Assembly: GCF_004801415.1 (NCBI RefSeq)
Contig: NZ_SSNX01000005.1
Location: 186,001-250,000 of the forward strand
Direction of reading: 5' to 3'
DNA length: 64,000 bases
Source: Deinococcus sp. KSM4-11
GTDB lineage: Bacteria; Deinococcota; Deinococci; Deinococcales; Deinococcaceae
The notes under the pieces are model-generated. The model was given only the letters and a program-made list of their open reading frames with translations, had not been told where the DNA came from and searched no databases. Position numbers and translations under genes: made by a program. Positions 19,716 to 32,770 of the stretch are shown piece after piece. Position 1 is the stretch's first letter, and each line of letters begins with the position of its first letter.

Positions 19716-20867
19716 CTACGGTCCGTCGGTGTAGATGCGGCTGGGGTAGTAGTACTTCTGCAGGAGCAGTTTGCCCAGCGCCACGGTCGGCACGGCCAGC
19801 AGCGCGCCCGCGAACCCGAGCAGCGCCACGCCGACCAGAATGGCGAGCAGCACGGTAATAGGGTGCAAGTCCGTGGTGCGGCTCAGGATGTACGGACTGA
19901 GGAAGTTCCCCTCGATCTGGTTGGCCGCCACGAACACCACGATCACCAGCACGGCCTTGAGCACGCCACCGGGCAGGGTGAGGGCCAGCAGCAGCGCAGG
20001 CGTGGCCCCGATGATCGGGCCAAGGTAGGGCACGATGTTGAAGGCCCCCGCCAGGAAGCCGATGGCGGCGGCGCTGGGAATCCCGACGATGGTCAGGCCC
20101 AGCCACACGAAAACCCCGATGAACGCGGCGATCAGCAGTTGCCCGCGCACGTACCCGCCGACGGACGTCCCGACCAGATCCGAGAGTTCCAGCACGCGCG
20201 GCTGCCACGGGCGGGGAAAGATGCCCAGGAGGGTGGAGTTCACGCGCGAGTAGTCGAGCATCAGGTACACGCTGAGCAGCAGGATCAGCAGCACCTGCCC
20301 CACCACGCCACCGATCGACACAAGGCTGCTGAACAGCGTGCCGGTCGACGACAGGGCATTCTGCAGGATAGGCACGATGTTCTTGCCCAGGTTCTCCACG
20401 TAGGTCTGGGCCGCCTGTACGATCTTCTCGCGCGCTCCCGTCAGGCCGCTCACGCCGCGACTGGTCAGCCACTGCGTGAGGTGGTCGAAGGTGTCTCCGG
20501 CCGACCCGATCAGATCCGGGAGTTTCTGGAGGAGTTGCACGAGCTGCGTACTGACGGTGACCAGGAGCGCTCCCGCCAGGGTGAACACTCCCAGGAAGAT
20601 CAGCACCACGAAGAACACGCCCAGACCCCGCTTGAGTCGTCCGCGCTCCAGCCACACCAGCAGGGGATTGGCGAGGTACGCGATCAGAAAGGCCACGGCG
20701 AAGTCCACCAGCACAGACCGGATCTCCCCGGCCAGCCGCCACGCCAGGAAAATGGCGCCCAGGAACACGAGTAACCTGACCCACGGGTAATTCCAGGCAT
20801 GCTGGAAGGCAGTGGGAGAGCGCTCTGTGCGCAGCGATCGGGAGGAGTTGGGGGTCGGCGCACTCAC
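19716..20867 (-). CDS. AI-2E family transporter (PerM/DUF20)
   Basis: The 383-residue integral membrane protein has about seven to eight transmembrane segments and the typical arrangement of two N-terminal helices (RLLVFLGAIFLAWRLAG; LVDFAVAFLIAYLANPLLVWLER), a polar region with a coiled stretch, then five helices with the FNIVPYLGPIIGATPALLLAL signature. Family members export small molecules or act as Na+/H+ antiporters. The GTG at 20867 is preceded by TACAGT 9 nt upstream; the longer in-frame start adds a non-conserved tail. Confidence 0.88.
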   Translation of the reverse strand: MSAPTPNSSRSLRTERSPTAFQHAWNYPWVRLLVFLGAIFLAWRLAGEIRSVLVDFAVAFLIAYLANPLLVWLERGRLKRGLGVFFVVLIFLGVFTLAGALLVTVSTQLVQLLQKLPDLIGSAGDTFDHLTQWLTSRGVSGLTGAREKIVQAAQTYVENLGKNIVPILQNALSSTGTLFSSLVSIGGVVGQVLLILLLSVYLMLDYSRVNSTLLGIFPRPWQPRVLELSDLVGTSVGGYVRGQLLIAAFIGVFVWLGLTIVGIPSAAAIGFLAGAFNIVPYLGPIIGATPALLLALTLPGGVLKAVLVIVVFVAANQIEGNFLSPYILSRTTDLHPITVLLAILVGVALLGFAGALLAVPTVALGKLLLQKYYYPSRIYTDGP

Positions 20868-20974
20868 AGTGGCTTCACTGTAAGGGACGTCCGTGGGGCC
20901 GCTCCGGAGGATTGCCAGCAGATAAAGGTGAGCAGGGCGGGCAGGCCAGGCCACCCGGTGTGATCACGCGAGGC

Positions 20975-22000
20975 TCAGTACGCCCGGGTCACGACCTGTC
21001 CGTTCTGGCCCATGGGGGTGGCCGCCGCCCCGTTCACACTGACCCGCACGCCGCCGGCGTTCCCGGTGCGGATCACGACGCCTTTGGGAAAGCCCTTGAC
21101 GCTCCCGGCTGGGGGCGTGCCCTGGTACAGCACGACCCCGCCAGGCCCAGTCACGCGCGTCCAGGACGGCGCGGCGAAGGTGACGCTGACGGCCGCGCGT
21201 GGCGCGGTGGAGGTCGTGGACGTGCTGGCGGCGGCCGGTGTGGCGGCGGTCGGCGTCACGGTGGGGGTGCTGCCGGGTCGGTTCAGGTCGGCCAGGCTGC
21301 TGCGTCCGGTGCCTGTGGCAGGCAGGGTGGCCCGCAGGTTGCGGCCCTGCTCAAGGCTGATGGACTGTTTCAGGGGCTGACGTCCGGTGAGTTCCACGCG
21401 CAGTTCCGCCCGGTCGCGCCGGTCGATGGGGAAGGCGTTCAGGGGCGTGGTGCCCAGGTCGCGGTTGTCGAGATACACGCGGGCGCCGCTCGGCACGCTC
21501 TTGACCGTGAGTTTCACGGTGGTCGGAGCAGGGGCAGGCGCCGGTTTGGGGGTCGTGACGGCGGCCGGCGTGGGAGCGGGCGTGGTCGCCGGGGTGGGTG
21601 CTGGAACGGTGGCCAGCGGCGCGGGTTTCATGTAGGTGCTGTACGCGTAGTACCCGCCTGCCCCGAGGACGATCACGGCGGTGAGCAGCCCGGCCAGCAG
21701 GGCGGGATTCAGACCGGTCGCGCGTTCGCCGGAGGGAACGCCGCGCAGGCTCTGGGCGACTTCCGGGGTGGGGGGCACACTGCGGTCGAATTCCGCGATC
21801 AGGGGTGTGGGGTCGAGATTCAGTTCACGGGCGTACCGTTGCAGATACGAACGGGCAAAGGTGCGTTCAGGCAGCAGGGCCGTGTTGCCTTCCTCCAGGG
21901 CACGGAGGTAGTCGCCGCGGATCTTGGTGCGCATGGAAAGTTCCTGGGTGCTGAGTCCCAGGGCCTCGCGGGCTTGTTTCAGCGTGCTGCCGAAGCTCAT
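20975..22000 (-). CDS. RodZ-like helix-turn-helix membrane protein with PEGA domain
   Basis: The 341-residue product has an N-terminal HTH_25 domain (GSTLKQAREALGLSTQELSM ... Y-L-ALE-G), a single transmembrane helix (LLAGLLTAVIVLGAGGYYAY), a long Pro/Ala/Thr linker and a PEGA-type beta domain (LTVKSVPSGARVYLDNRDLG). The order cytoplasmic HTH-TM-external beta domain is that of RodZ, which ties MreB to the membrane. No mre genes are in the window, so the cell-shape role is inferred. Confidence 0.82.
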   Translation of the reverse strand: MSFGSTLKQAREALGLSTQELSMRTKIRGDYLRALEEGNTALLPERTFARSYLQRYARELNLDPTPLIAEFDRSVPPTPEVAQSLRGVPSGERATGLNPALLAGLLTAVIVLGAGGYYAYSTYMKPAPLATVPAPTPATTPAPTPAAVTTPKPAPAPAPTTVKLTVKSVPSGARVYLDNRDLGTTPLNAFPIDRRDRAELRVELTGRQPLKQSISLEQGRNLRATLPATGTGRSSLADLNRPGSTPTVTPTAATPAAASTSTTSTAPRAAVSVTFAAPSWTRVTGPGGVVLYQGTPPAGSVKGFPKGVVIRTGNAGGVRVSVNGAAATPMGQNGQVVTRAY

Positions 22001-22007
22001 GATGCCT

Positions 22008-22013
22008 ACCTTA
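22008..22013 (-). promoter_or_regulatory. -10 box TAAGGT for the rodZ-like gene
   Basis: On the minus strand TAAGGT ends 7 nt before the ATG at 22000. Confidence 0.45.
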
Positions 22014-22089
22014 ACCTTTTTGCCCGTGCCCGGTCGGCCGGGCATGTGGGCAACGCAGGGCCGTTGTCCAGACGGAGCGACCGGTGAGC

Positions 22090-22113
22090 GGGCCTCCAGG
22101 GTTTCCCTGGCCC
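22090..22113 (-). terminator. Hairpin downstream of the ABC permease pair
   Basis: GGGCC-CAGGG (with a 2-nt bulge) pairs with CCCTGGCCC around a TTT/AAA loop about 85 nt past the permease stop. There is no U-tail. Confidence 0.35.
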
Positions 22114-22195
22114 TGCTTTCAAGTGGGGTTCGTCAGCGCTGTGCGTCAGACGTCACCTACGGCGCCCTGCCGGATCACCCGCGTGCCGTCCGGAC

Positions 22196-23109
22196 TCAGC
22201 CGTCGTAGGGCCGTCCGAGCGCTTTGGGCGCCCGGCTGCGACCCGTGAGGATCAGGGCCAGGATGGTGATCAGGTACGGCAGGGCACTGACCAGCGTGGG
22301 GGGCAGCAGATCCGTGCCGCCTAGCGCGATCGACAGGGCCTGGAGGAAACCGAACAGCACCGTGGCCCCCAGCACGCCCAGAGGCTTCCACTGCCCGAAG
22401 ATCAGGGCCGCAAGCGCGATGAAGCCCCCGCCGGCGCTGATGTTGCGCACGTACGAGTCGAGATTCCCGATGCTCAGGAACACCCCGGCGGTGCCGGCCA
22501 GCACGCCCGACAGGATCACGGCCGAGTAGCGCATGCGCCGCACGTTGATGCCCATGCTGGCCGCCGCGCCCGGCTGCTCCCCGGTGGCGCGCAGCCGCAG
22601 GCCGTAGGGCGTGCGGTACAGCACGTACCACGTCAGGGCCACGACCAGGAACGCGAAGTACACGGGGGGCGAGAAGCGCAACTCGCCCACGCCCCACAGC
22701 GGCAGGCCCTGGTTGAGCTTGGGACTCTCGGTGGACGTCTGGTACAGCGCGGTCAGGATCACGGCGGGCACGCCGGAGGCGAGCAGGTTGATGGCCGTGC
22801 CGCTGATCACCTGATCGGCGCGGTACTTGATGCTCAGCACCGCGTGAATCCACGCGATCAGGCCGCCGACGATCATGCCGGCCAGCCAGCCGAACCAGGG
22901 GGCCAGGGCGCCCAGGCTGGGCTCCAGGATCTTGGCACTGACGGCGCCGGCCAGCGCCCCGAAGATGATCAATCCGTCCAGGGCGATGTTCACCACGCCG
23001 CTGCGCTCGCTGAACAGGCCGCCGAGGGCCGTGAGCAGCAGCGGCACCACCGATCGGATGAACGTCGCCAGGAAGGCGGTGGTCAGGAGTTGCGCGAACA
23101 GACCTTCCA

Positions 23110-23110
<1 letters not shown>
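22196..23110 (-). CDS. ABC transporter permease, nucleoside/BMP type (NupQ-like)
   Basis: The 304-residue hydrophobic protein has about eight to nine transmembrane segments and the BPD_transp_2 pattern (LGGLFSERSGVVNIALDGLI near the N-terminus; the conserved GMNI-like ASMGINVRRMRYSAV loop). It pairs with the larger permease encoded just upstream, whose stop overlaps its ATG. Such pairs import nucleosides or other small molecules with a BMP-family lipoprotein and a double ATPase, neither of which is in this window. Confidence 0.88.
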
Positions 23111-25080
<1,970 letters not shown>

Positions 25081-25086
25081 GTCGCC

Positions 25087-25092
25087 ATTGTA
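25087..25092 (-). promoter_or_regulatory. -10 box TACAAT for the permease operon
   Basis: On the minus strand TACAAT, one base from the sigma-70 optimum, ends 6 nt before the GTG at 25080. It lies in the 83-nt region shared with the divergent ndk gene. Confidence 0.6.
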
Positions 25093-25163
25093 AGGGGCCG
25101 CCCTGGTCCCGGCGAGTTCCGGTGACGGCGTGCAGGTGCGGGGCTGCTATGCTCCCGGATGCT

Positions 25164-25580
25164 ATGGAACGTACGTTTGCCATGATCAAGCCCGACGGTG
25201 TCCGCCGGGGCCTCACGCCCGAGATTCTCGCCCGCATCGCCCGCAAGGGCTACCGCGTGGTCGGCCTGAAACTGATGGTGATTCCGCGCGCCACGGCCGA
25301 GTCCCACTACGCCGAGCACAAGGAGCGGCCCTTCTTCGGGGAACTCGTGGAGTTCATCACGGGCGGACCGGTCGTCGCCATCGCGCTGGAAGGGGAGAAC
25401 GCCATCTCCGGCTGGCGCGGCATGATGGGCGCCACGAACCCGGCGAACGCGGCGCCCGGCACCATCCGCGCGGACTTCGCCACGACCACCGGCGAGAACG
25501 TCACACACGGCAGCGACAGCCCGGACAGCGCCGCGCGGGAACTGGGGCTGTTCTTCCAGAGCGGTGAACTGCTGGCGTGA
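25164..25580 (+). CDS. ndk: Nucleoside diphosphate kinase
   Basis: Ndk transfers the gamma-phosphate between nucleoside di- and triphosphates through a phosphohistidine. The 138-residue product is full length: [16 protein letters not shown] at the N-terminus, [18 protein letters not shown] in the middle, and the active-site motif NVTHGSDSP with H115. The ATG at 25164 fits the family's start exactly; an in-frame ATG at 25122 is too early. TATGCT (25148-25153) is the likely -10. It is divergent from the nucleoside-type permease operon, which may be functionally meaningful. Confidence 0.96.
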   Translation: MERTFAMIKPDGVRRGLTPEILARIARKGYRVVGLKLMVIPRATAESHYAEHKERPFFGELVEFITGGPVVAIALEGENAISGWRGMMGATNPANAAPGTIRADFATTTGENVTHGSDSPDSAARELGLFFQSGELLA

Positions 25581-25785
25581 AGCCTTCACGAACGGCCGCG
25601 CCCATATCCGCCGGCGGGTGAATCCGAACGGTGAGGCGTCCAGGGCGGCGCCCACGCGCTCGCTGTGGCGGGCCGGTGACCTCCGCAGGTTCGGCGGCCG
25701 GGGGGGCCTCCCCCCCTGGACGCCCAGCTGGACGGCGAATGCAAGGTTCCTGTGACGCCTGGCTCCCTAGCATCGCGCTGAGGTC

Positions 25786-26829
25786 ATGTCGAGGCGGATC
25801 ACACCACTTCAGGAATTGTTGCTGCGCAGTCAGCAGTCCATCGTGTATTCGGGGAGCGCCGCGTACATCCTGTATGCCCTGCTGACCTCCGTCATCGATC
25901 CGCCCGGCAGCTTTCCCGTGGCCTACCAGATCCCCAAATACTGGGCGGCCCTGTGCGCGCTGGCGACCATCGTGGCGGTCGCCTCGGCCCCGCACCGCCT
26001 GAAGCAGGTGTACCTGACCACGACCATCGCGTACGTGGTCGTCGCGCTGGTCGAGGTGCCGCGCGCCGTTGCTTCCGGCGAGCTGCCGCTGCACCTGGCC
26101 CTGTGGCTCACGCTGAATGTCCTGGTGTCCTTCGTGGTCTTCGGGGCGCGGCAGGGCGCAGTTCTGAACGCGGCCAGTCTCTGTGCGCTGCTGGGCGTGC
26201 TCCTGGCCCACGGGCCGCTGGCCGCAACGCCGCTCGCCGACTGGGTGACGGCGGCCATCGTCATGGGCGTGACCGGCCTGGGCGCGTTCATCCTGATGAC
26301 CTTCATCGAGAACAACCTGCTCCAGCACGAGCAGGACAGCGAGAAACTCCGCGCCGCCCGACAGGATGCCGTGACCGACGTGTACGGACGCGGCGCGATC
26401 GAGGAAGAGCTGCAGTACGCCATGGAGCACGCCCAGCGCATCAATTCGCCCATGAGCATCATCGTGACCGACATCGACCACTTCAAACTGGTCAACGACC
26501 AGCACGGGCACGCCTTCGGCGACGACGTCCTGCGGGCGGTGGGCAAGCGACTGCGCCGCAACGTCGGCGGAATCGGCGGCATGGTCGGTCGCTGGGGCGG
26601 CGAGGAATTCATCGTGGTGCTGCCCGGCGTGGCGAAACCCGACGCCCTGGTGCTGGCCGAACGCCTGCGCCGCGAGATCGGCGACACACCCCTGGCCGGG
26701 CTGCCGGTCACGGCGAGTTTCGGCGTGTCATCGTACCGGGGCACCGGCGACACGCCGGATCAGCTGTTCGGCCGGGCCGATATGGCCATGTACGAGGCCA
26801 AACGCGCCGGCCGGAACGCCGTGCGCTGA
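25786..26829 (+). CDS. Membrane diguanylate cyclase (GGDEF)
   Basis: The 347-residue product has about six transmembrane segments in its first ~190 residues and a C-terminal GGDEF domain that makes c-di-GMP from GTP. The active-site loop is GGEEF at residues 271-275 and the substrate-binding segment DIDHFKLVNDQHGHAFGDDVL is intact, so it should be active. There is no RxxD inhibitory site before the loop (the residues are IGGM). The sensor part is of no recognised family. Confidence 0.92.
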   Translation: MSRRITPLQELLLRSQQSIVYSGSAAYILYALLTSVIDPPGSFPVAYQIPKYWAALCALATIVAVASAPHRLKQVYLTTTIAYVVVALVEVPRAVASGELPLHLALWLTLNVLVSFVVFGARQGAVLNAASLCALLGVLLAHGPLAATPLADWVTAAIVMGVTGLGAFILMTFIENNLLQHEQDSEKLRAARQDAVTDVYGRGAIEEELQYAMEHAQRINSPMSIIVTDIDHFKLVNDQHGHAFGDDVLRAVGKRLRRNVGGIGGMVGRWGGEEFIVVLPGVAKPDALVLAERLRREIGDTPLAGLPVTASFGVSSYRGTGDTPDQLFGRADMAMYEAKRAGRNAVR

Positions 26830-26835
26830 AGAGCG

Positions 26836-27291
26836 CTACCTGAAGGCGTTCAGCAGGGCCGGTTCCCGCTGGGCGGCGTAGCCGCGCGTCAGCAGGTGCA
26901 GGCCGGCACCCGACTGGAGCACCAGCACGTCCTTCAGGCCGGAACTGGCGGCCGGGCGCAGGCCGACGCCTTGTGGAGTCGTGACCGTCCGGGCGCCCGC
27001 GCCGGCGGCGTCCTGCGCGCTGAACTTCGGCTGCTGGATGACCAGATCCCAGGCCTGGGCGCGCGAATCGCCATCGTAGGTGATGGTCATCGCGGCGGCG
27101 TCCAGCGGAGGATGGGTCGTCCACACGACCCGGCGCAGGCCCCCGGCGATCCGGTCGCGCTGATCCGCCTGGGCGTCGTAGGAGCCGTTCGCGGCGAAGA
27201 CCAGCCGCTGCTCCAGGGTGTCTGCGGCCGGACTGCGGTGGCATGCTCCCAGCAGCAGCGCGGCGACCAGCAGGGGGGCGGAACGCAGCAT
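26836..27291 (-). CDS. Small lipoprotein of unknown function
   Basis: The 151-residue product starts with a lipoprotein signal (LLVAALLLGAC, lipobox LGAC) followed by about 130 residues of soluble domain with no recognised motif. The start at 27291 fits both the signal peptide and a TATGGT box 6 nt upstream. It converges with the diguanylate cyclase gene, with 6 nt between stops. Confidence 0.75.
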   Translation of the reverse strand: MLRSAPLLVAALLLGACHRSPAADTLEQRLVFAANGSYDAQADQRDRIAGGLRRVVWTTHPPLDAAAMTITYDGDSRAQAWDLVIQQPKFSAQDAAGAGARTVTTPQGVGLRPAASSGLKDVLVLQSGAGLHLLTRGYAAQREPALLNAFR

Positions 27292-27297
27292 GCGCGC

Positions 27298-27303
27298 ACC
27301 ATA
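27298..27303 (-). promoter_or_regulatory. -10 box TATGGT for the lipoprotein gene
   Basis: On the minus strand TATGGT ends 6 nt before the ATG at 27291, in the 52-nt gap to a divergent gene. Confidence 0.55.
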
Positions 27304-27343
27304 CGGCCACGGTGCTCGGCGTGCCATGTGCAAACATCCCGGC

Positions 27344-27661
27344 ATGGACGCCCACCGCCTGAGTCTGACCGTGACCGGCGCGTTGCTGCTGCTGCTCCTG
27401 GCGCTGGGCCTGAGCCTGCAACTCGGCTACCGGCGGAACGCGGCCCGCTGGCCGCACCACGCGCTGTACTTCGCCGTGGTGGCCGGAACAGGGCTGGCTG
27501 CGCTGCTCACCCTGACCGCTGGCCGCCGGTGGTGGGCACTGCTGCCCGCGCTGGTGCTGCTGCTGGGCATGCCGCGAACCCGTCCCGGCCGGTCTGCCCA
27601 CTGGCGGCTGGCCCTGGCGGCGGCCCTGGCCTACGCGCTGGGCAGCTGGGGAGCGTGGTAG
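27344..27661 (+). CDS. Small integral membrane protein
   Basis: The 105-residue product has three predicted transmembrane helices (about residues 8-28, 42-58 and 64-78) and possibly a fourth near the C-terminus (WRLALAAALAYALGSWGAW). No functional motif is seen. A weak AAACAT lies 6 nt before the ATG. It is divergent from the lipoprotein gene. Confidence 0.65.
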   Translation: MDAHRLSLTVTGALLLLLLALGLSLQLGYRRNAARWPHHALYFAVVAGTGLAALLTLTAGRRWWALLPALVLLLGMPRTRPGRSAHWRLALAAALAYALGSWGAW

Positions 27662-27682
27662 GCCGTCCGGTGGGAGGGCTGC

Positions 27683-27688
27683 TAGCCT
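27683..27688 (+). promoter_or_regulatory. -10 box TAGCCT for the nitroreductase gene
   Basis: TAGCCT ends 6 nt before the ATG at 27695. Confidence 0.5.
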
Positions 27689-27694
27689 GACGGC

Positions 27695-28482
<788 letters not shown>

Positions 28483-28486
<4 letters not shown>

Positions 28487-29502
28487 CGCCCCTGCGCCTG
28501 CTGCACGTTGGCCTGGGCGGCTGGGGACGCTCGTGGATGACCGTCACGGCCGCCGAGCAGGGTGTAGAGGTCGTGGGTCTCGTCGATGGCAGTGCGGCGG
28601 CCCTCGACCTCGCGCAGGCCCAGGCGACCACGCCCACCTTCGCCTCGCTGGACGACGCGCTGCGCCACACTGACGCGCAGGCCGTCCTGGTAACCACGAA
28701 CGCCGTGGGACACGCGCCCGTGGCCCTCGCGGCGCTGGAGGCGGGCCTGCCGGTGCTGATCGAGAAGCCCTTCGCTACCACCGTCGAGGAGGCCCGCGCC
28801 GTCGTGGACGCTGCCGCCGCGAGAGGGCTGCCGCTGATGGTCAGCCAGAACTACCGCTTTCACCCGGCCGCGCAGGCCGCCGCCGCCTGGGTGCACGCCG
28901 CGCCCTATGGCGAGGTCGGCGCGGTGGAGGTCGAGTTCCGCCGCGACAGCGCCCGCACGGCCGCCAGCGCGCACCACCTGCTGCCGCACCCGCTGCTGCT
29001 CGACATGGCCATCCACCACTTCGACCTGATGCGCTTCGTGCTGGGCCGCGAGGCGTTCAGCATCGACTGTCACGCCTTCAACCCGCCGTGGAGTCCCTTC
29101 CGCGATCCGGCCTCCGCGTTCGCCACCCTGGAGTTCCAGGGGGGCGTGGCCGTCAGTTACCGGGGCACCTGGGCCAGTTCCGGCGTCAAGACGCCCTGGG
29201 CCGGCGAGTGGCGGCTCGACGCGCGGAACGCCGAACTGACGTGGACGGGCCGCGATGACCCGCCCGCCGACCGCGCCACCGTCCGACCCGTCGGCAAGCG
29301 GCCCCGCGCGCTGCCGTTGCCGCCAGTGGCGCACCTCGACCGGGCGGGCGCCCTGGCAGAATTCGTCCAGGCTGTCCGGGACGGGCGCGAACCGCACAGC
29401 AGCGGGCGCGACAACCTCGGCAGCCTCGCGCTGGCCCTGGCCGCCATCCGTTCCGCACAGGAACGCCGGATCGTCCTGCTGTCCGAACTGCTGGACGGGT
29501 AA
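28483..29502 (+). CDS. Gfo/Idh/MocA-family oxidoreductase
   Basis: The 339-residue product is an NAD(P)-dependent sugar or inositol dehydrogenase-like enzyme. The Rossmann motif is VGLGGWG near residue 9, followed by the EKP motif (LIEKPFATT) and the catalytic-domain segment [14 protein letters not shown] with its H-x-x-D pair. GTG at 28483 overlaps the nitroreductase stop; no ATG fits. Confidence 0.9.
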
Positions 29503-29595
29503 CGGCGTCCGGGATCGGAGCGTGAAGGGACGGTCAGCAGGCGGGGGGAGCAGGCGGCAGGGCGCGGGTGCAGAATGCCGCCGGAGGATGTACCC

Positions 29596-30501
<906 letters not shown>

Positions 30502-30515
30502 ACCGTCACGTCCTC

Positions 30516-30544
30516 AGCCCCTCCGCGCCCTGGCCGGAGGGGCT
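30516..30544 (+). terminator. Terminator after the aldo/keto reductase
   Basis: AGCCCCTCCG (30516-30525) and CGGAGGGGCT (30535-30544) form a perfect 10-bp stem with a 9-nt loop, followed by GCTTCG. Confidence 0.55.
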
Positions 30545-30626
30545 GCTTCGTGTGGGCGGTGAGCATAAGGAGGTCTGAATGCGCGGGTACGCATCCCGTC
30601 AGCTCCCGGACGGCAGAATGCCCGGC

Positions 30627-31694
30627 ATGACCTTTCCCCCCGTACCGGTCGTGCGCGCCCTGGTGACCGGCACGCCGCCACACCCGACCCCGCAGGCCGA
30701 GATCCGCGAGGCGGCCCGCACGCTGTTCCCGCGCATGGCCGCGCGCCCACACATGCTCGACGTGTTCGACAACGCGCAGATCGACACGCGCGCCCTGGCC
30801 CGCCCGCTGGAGTGGTACCTGCACCCGCGCGGCTTCGGTGAGAAGAACGACGTATTCCTCCAAGAGGCCCGCACGCTGATCCGGCGGCTGGCCGCCGAGG
30901 CGCTCGCTCAGGCCCAGGTCGCGCCCGGTGACGTGGACGCGGTGGTCGTTGTGAACACCAGCGGCCTGAGCACGCCCAGCCTGGACGCCGACCTGATCGG
31001 TGCCCTGGGTCTCAACCGGCATGCGGCGCGGCTGCCCGTGTGGGGCCTGGGCTGCGCGGGCGGCGCGGCTGGACTGGCCCGCGCGGCGGATCTGGTGCGC
31101 GCGGGCTTCCGGCGGGTGCTGTACGTGGCGGTGGAACTGTGCTCCCTGACCCTGGTGAAGGGCGACGAGTCGAAGAGTAACTTTGTGGGCACCGCCCTGT
31201 TCTCGGATGGGGGGGCGGCCCTCGTGGTCACCGCGCCGGACGTGCCCGGCCCGCCGCCGCTGGCCGCGATCCACGGCGCGTATTCCACGCTGATCGAGCA
31301 CAGCGAGGACATCATGGGCTGGGACATCGTGGACGACGGCCTGAAGGTGCGCTTCTCCCGCGACATCCCCACCCTGGTGCGCGGCATGATGCAGGAGAAC
31401 GTGCAGGAGGCGCTCACGGCACACGGCTGGTGTCGCGAGCAGGTGCAGACCTACGTGGTGCATCCCGGCGGCGTGAAGGTGCTGGGAGCCTACGAGGAGG
31501 CGCTGGCACTGCCGGACGGGGCGCTCGATGCCAGCCGCCGCGTGTTGCGCGACTACGGCAACATGAGCAGCGTGACCGTGCTGTTCGTGCTACACGAGAC
31601 CCTGAAAGCAGCGCCGACTGGCCGTGCGCTGCTCAGTGCGATGGGGCCGGGGTTCAGCGCGGAGCACGTCCTGCTGGAGTTTCCCGGAACGTAG
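30627..31694 (+). CDS. Type III polyketide synthase
   Basis: The 355-residue product is a chalcone/stilbene-synthase-type homodimeric ketosynthase. The Cys-His-Asn triad is visible: C143 in [11 protein letters not shown] in [10 protein letters not shown] and N in [12 protein letters not shown]. These enzymes condense malonyl-CoA on acyl-CoA starters to give pyrones or phenolic lipids without a carrier protein. No methyltransferase or oxygenase partner gene lies next to it. Start: ATG 30627, or the in-frame ATG at 30618; a CAGAAT box lies 7 nt before 30627. Confidence 0.9.
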   Translation: MTFPPVPVVRALVTGTPPHPTPQAEIREAARTLFPRMAARPHMLDVFDNAQIDTRALARPLEWYLHPRGFGEKNDVFLQEARTLIRRLAAEALAQAQVAPGDVDAVVVVNTSGLSTPSLDADLIGALGLNRHAARLPVWGLGCAGGAAGLARAADLVRAGFRRVLYVAVELCSLTLVKGDESKSNFVGTALFSDGGAALVVTAPDVPGPPPLAAIHGAYSTLIEHSEDIMGWDIVDDGLKVRFSRDIPTLVRGMMQENVQEALTAHGWCREQVQTYVVHPGGVKVLGAYEEALALPDGALDASRRVLRDYGNMSSVTVLFVLHETLKAAPTGRALLSAMGPGFSAEHVLLEFPGT

Positions 31695-31699
31695 CAGAG

Positions 31700-31725
31700 G
31701 GGCGAGTCTCGCTGGACTCGCCCCG
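31700..31725. terminator. Perfect hairpin between polyketide synthase and hydrophilic-protein genes
   Basis: GGGGCGAGTC and GACTCGCCCC make a 10-bp perfect stem with a 6-nt loop, starting 5 nt after the synthase stop and shared with the convergent gene. Confidence 0.65.
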
Positions 31726-31743
31726 AATGCAGATCAGGCTGGC

Positions 31744-32073
31744 CTACGCGCCCTGGTTGCCGTCCACCGTCTTGTCGGGATCGGTCGCCGCGCCGCTGGC
31801 GGGCAGACCGTCCTTCATGCCGCCGTAGGTGCTGGGATTCGCGTCCTGGCCGGTGTTCGCGGCCGCGCGGGGATCGGTCGTGGAACTCACCTGCTGGGCG
31901 GTACTGGTCGTGTCACCCGCGTCGGCGTTCGCATCGCTGGCGTCGGGATAGATGCCCTGCGTGGCCGGGTCGCCGGGGTTCTTCTCGGTGCCGGTGTTCC
32001 ACTGCGACTGGTCGTTGATGGTGTCCTGCGAGACGTTCGCGTGGGCCTCGCTGCCCGGTTTGCCTTCTCCCAT
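31744..32073 (-). CDS. Small hydrophilic, probably disordered protein
   Basis: The 109-residue product is rich in D, G, N, T, A, S and P with almost no aliphatic residues, no Cys and only a few aromatics. It starts MGEGKPGSEAHANVSQDTIN. No domain is recognised. Such composition is typical of stress- or desiccation-associated hydrophilins, but that is inference. GGGAGG lies 7 nt before the ATG, so it is likely a real, well-translated gene. Confidence 0.7.
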   Translation of the reverse strand: MGEGKPGSEAHANVSQDTINDQSQWNTGTEKNPGDPATQGIYPDASDANADAGDTTSTAQQVSSTTDPRAAANTGQDANPSTYGGMKDGLPASGAATDPDKTVDGNQGA

Positions 32074-32217
32074 GATCCAGCCTCCCTGCCCCCCCGAGGG
32101 GGCGCGTGTTGTGCGTGCAAGGACAGCGTACCGCCACCCCAGTTGGCTTTCGGTCGGTGGGCGTTTACAAGAACTTGCGGCTTGAGGCCGCCGGTGCAGG
32201 GTGGGAGCTGCGGGGAG

Positions 32218-32682
32218 TCAGGGGCTGTCGCCGCTGCCGTCCTGTCCTCCAAAGGTCATCTCCAGGCCGTCGGCGAGCTGGTTGCGTTCGGCGGCGGTCA
32301 GGCGTGCGGCCGGATGCAGGGGCAGGTACGAACGGTCGGGCATGCTGCCGCCGCGGACGGCCTTCGCGGCCTCGTCGGACTGGCGCCCAAACCCCTGGGC
32401 GTTGATGTTGAACCGCTCACGGCCCTCGGTCACGTGCCGCTGGAGCAGCCATGAGACCGGCGCGACGTTCGAGTACCACGGCCACACGGTGGCGTTGCTG
32501 TGACAGTCGGCGCAGGCCCGCACGAACAGCGCCTTGGTGTCCGGGTCGCTCCACGGCGGTGTGGCGGCAACCGGCGGATTGCTGTGGGCATGTCCGTACG
32601 GCACGAACTGGATCAGCACGAACACGGCCACGAGGCCCAGCAGGAGCCGGGGCAGCAGCCGCTGGCGGGTGGTCAGGCGCAT
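32218..32682 (-). CDS. Membrane-anchored heme-binding (CxxCH) protein
   Basis: The 154-residue product has an N-terminal anchor or signal (LLPRLLLGLVAVFVLIQFVPYG) and one CADCH heme c motif followed by NATVWPWYSNVAPVSWLLQRHV, the pattern of the small haem_bd family (WPWYS...P.SW). It ends in a short hydrophilic tail. It probably carries electrons or heme outside the membrane. AAGGAG lies 4 nt before the ATG. It follows the metal ATPase gene by 88 nt on the same strand. Confidence 0.85.
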   Translation of the reverse strand: MRLTTRQRLLPRLLLGLVAVFVLIQFVPYGHAHSNPPVAATPPWSDPDTKALFVRACADCHSNATVWPWYSNVAPVSWLLQRHVTEGRERFNINAQGFGRQSDEAAKAVRGGSMPDRSYLPLHPAARLTAAERNQLADGLEMTFGGQDGSGDSP

Positions 32683-32770
32683 GGAGCTCCTTCCGTGCAG
32701 GTGAACATCGCTGGATTCCCGCATCTCCCGGGCATGCCCGGCTGACACTTCGTGGTGTTCCAGGAGAGGG

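Noticed and set aside
25698..25720. G7-CCT-C7 run upstream of the diguanylate cyclase as a terminator or special structure
   Set aside because: A palindromic homopolymer run without a T-tail; chance in high-GC DNA is likely and no G-quadruplex pattern of four tracts is present.
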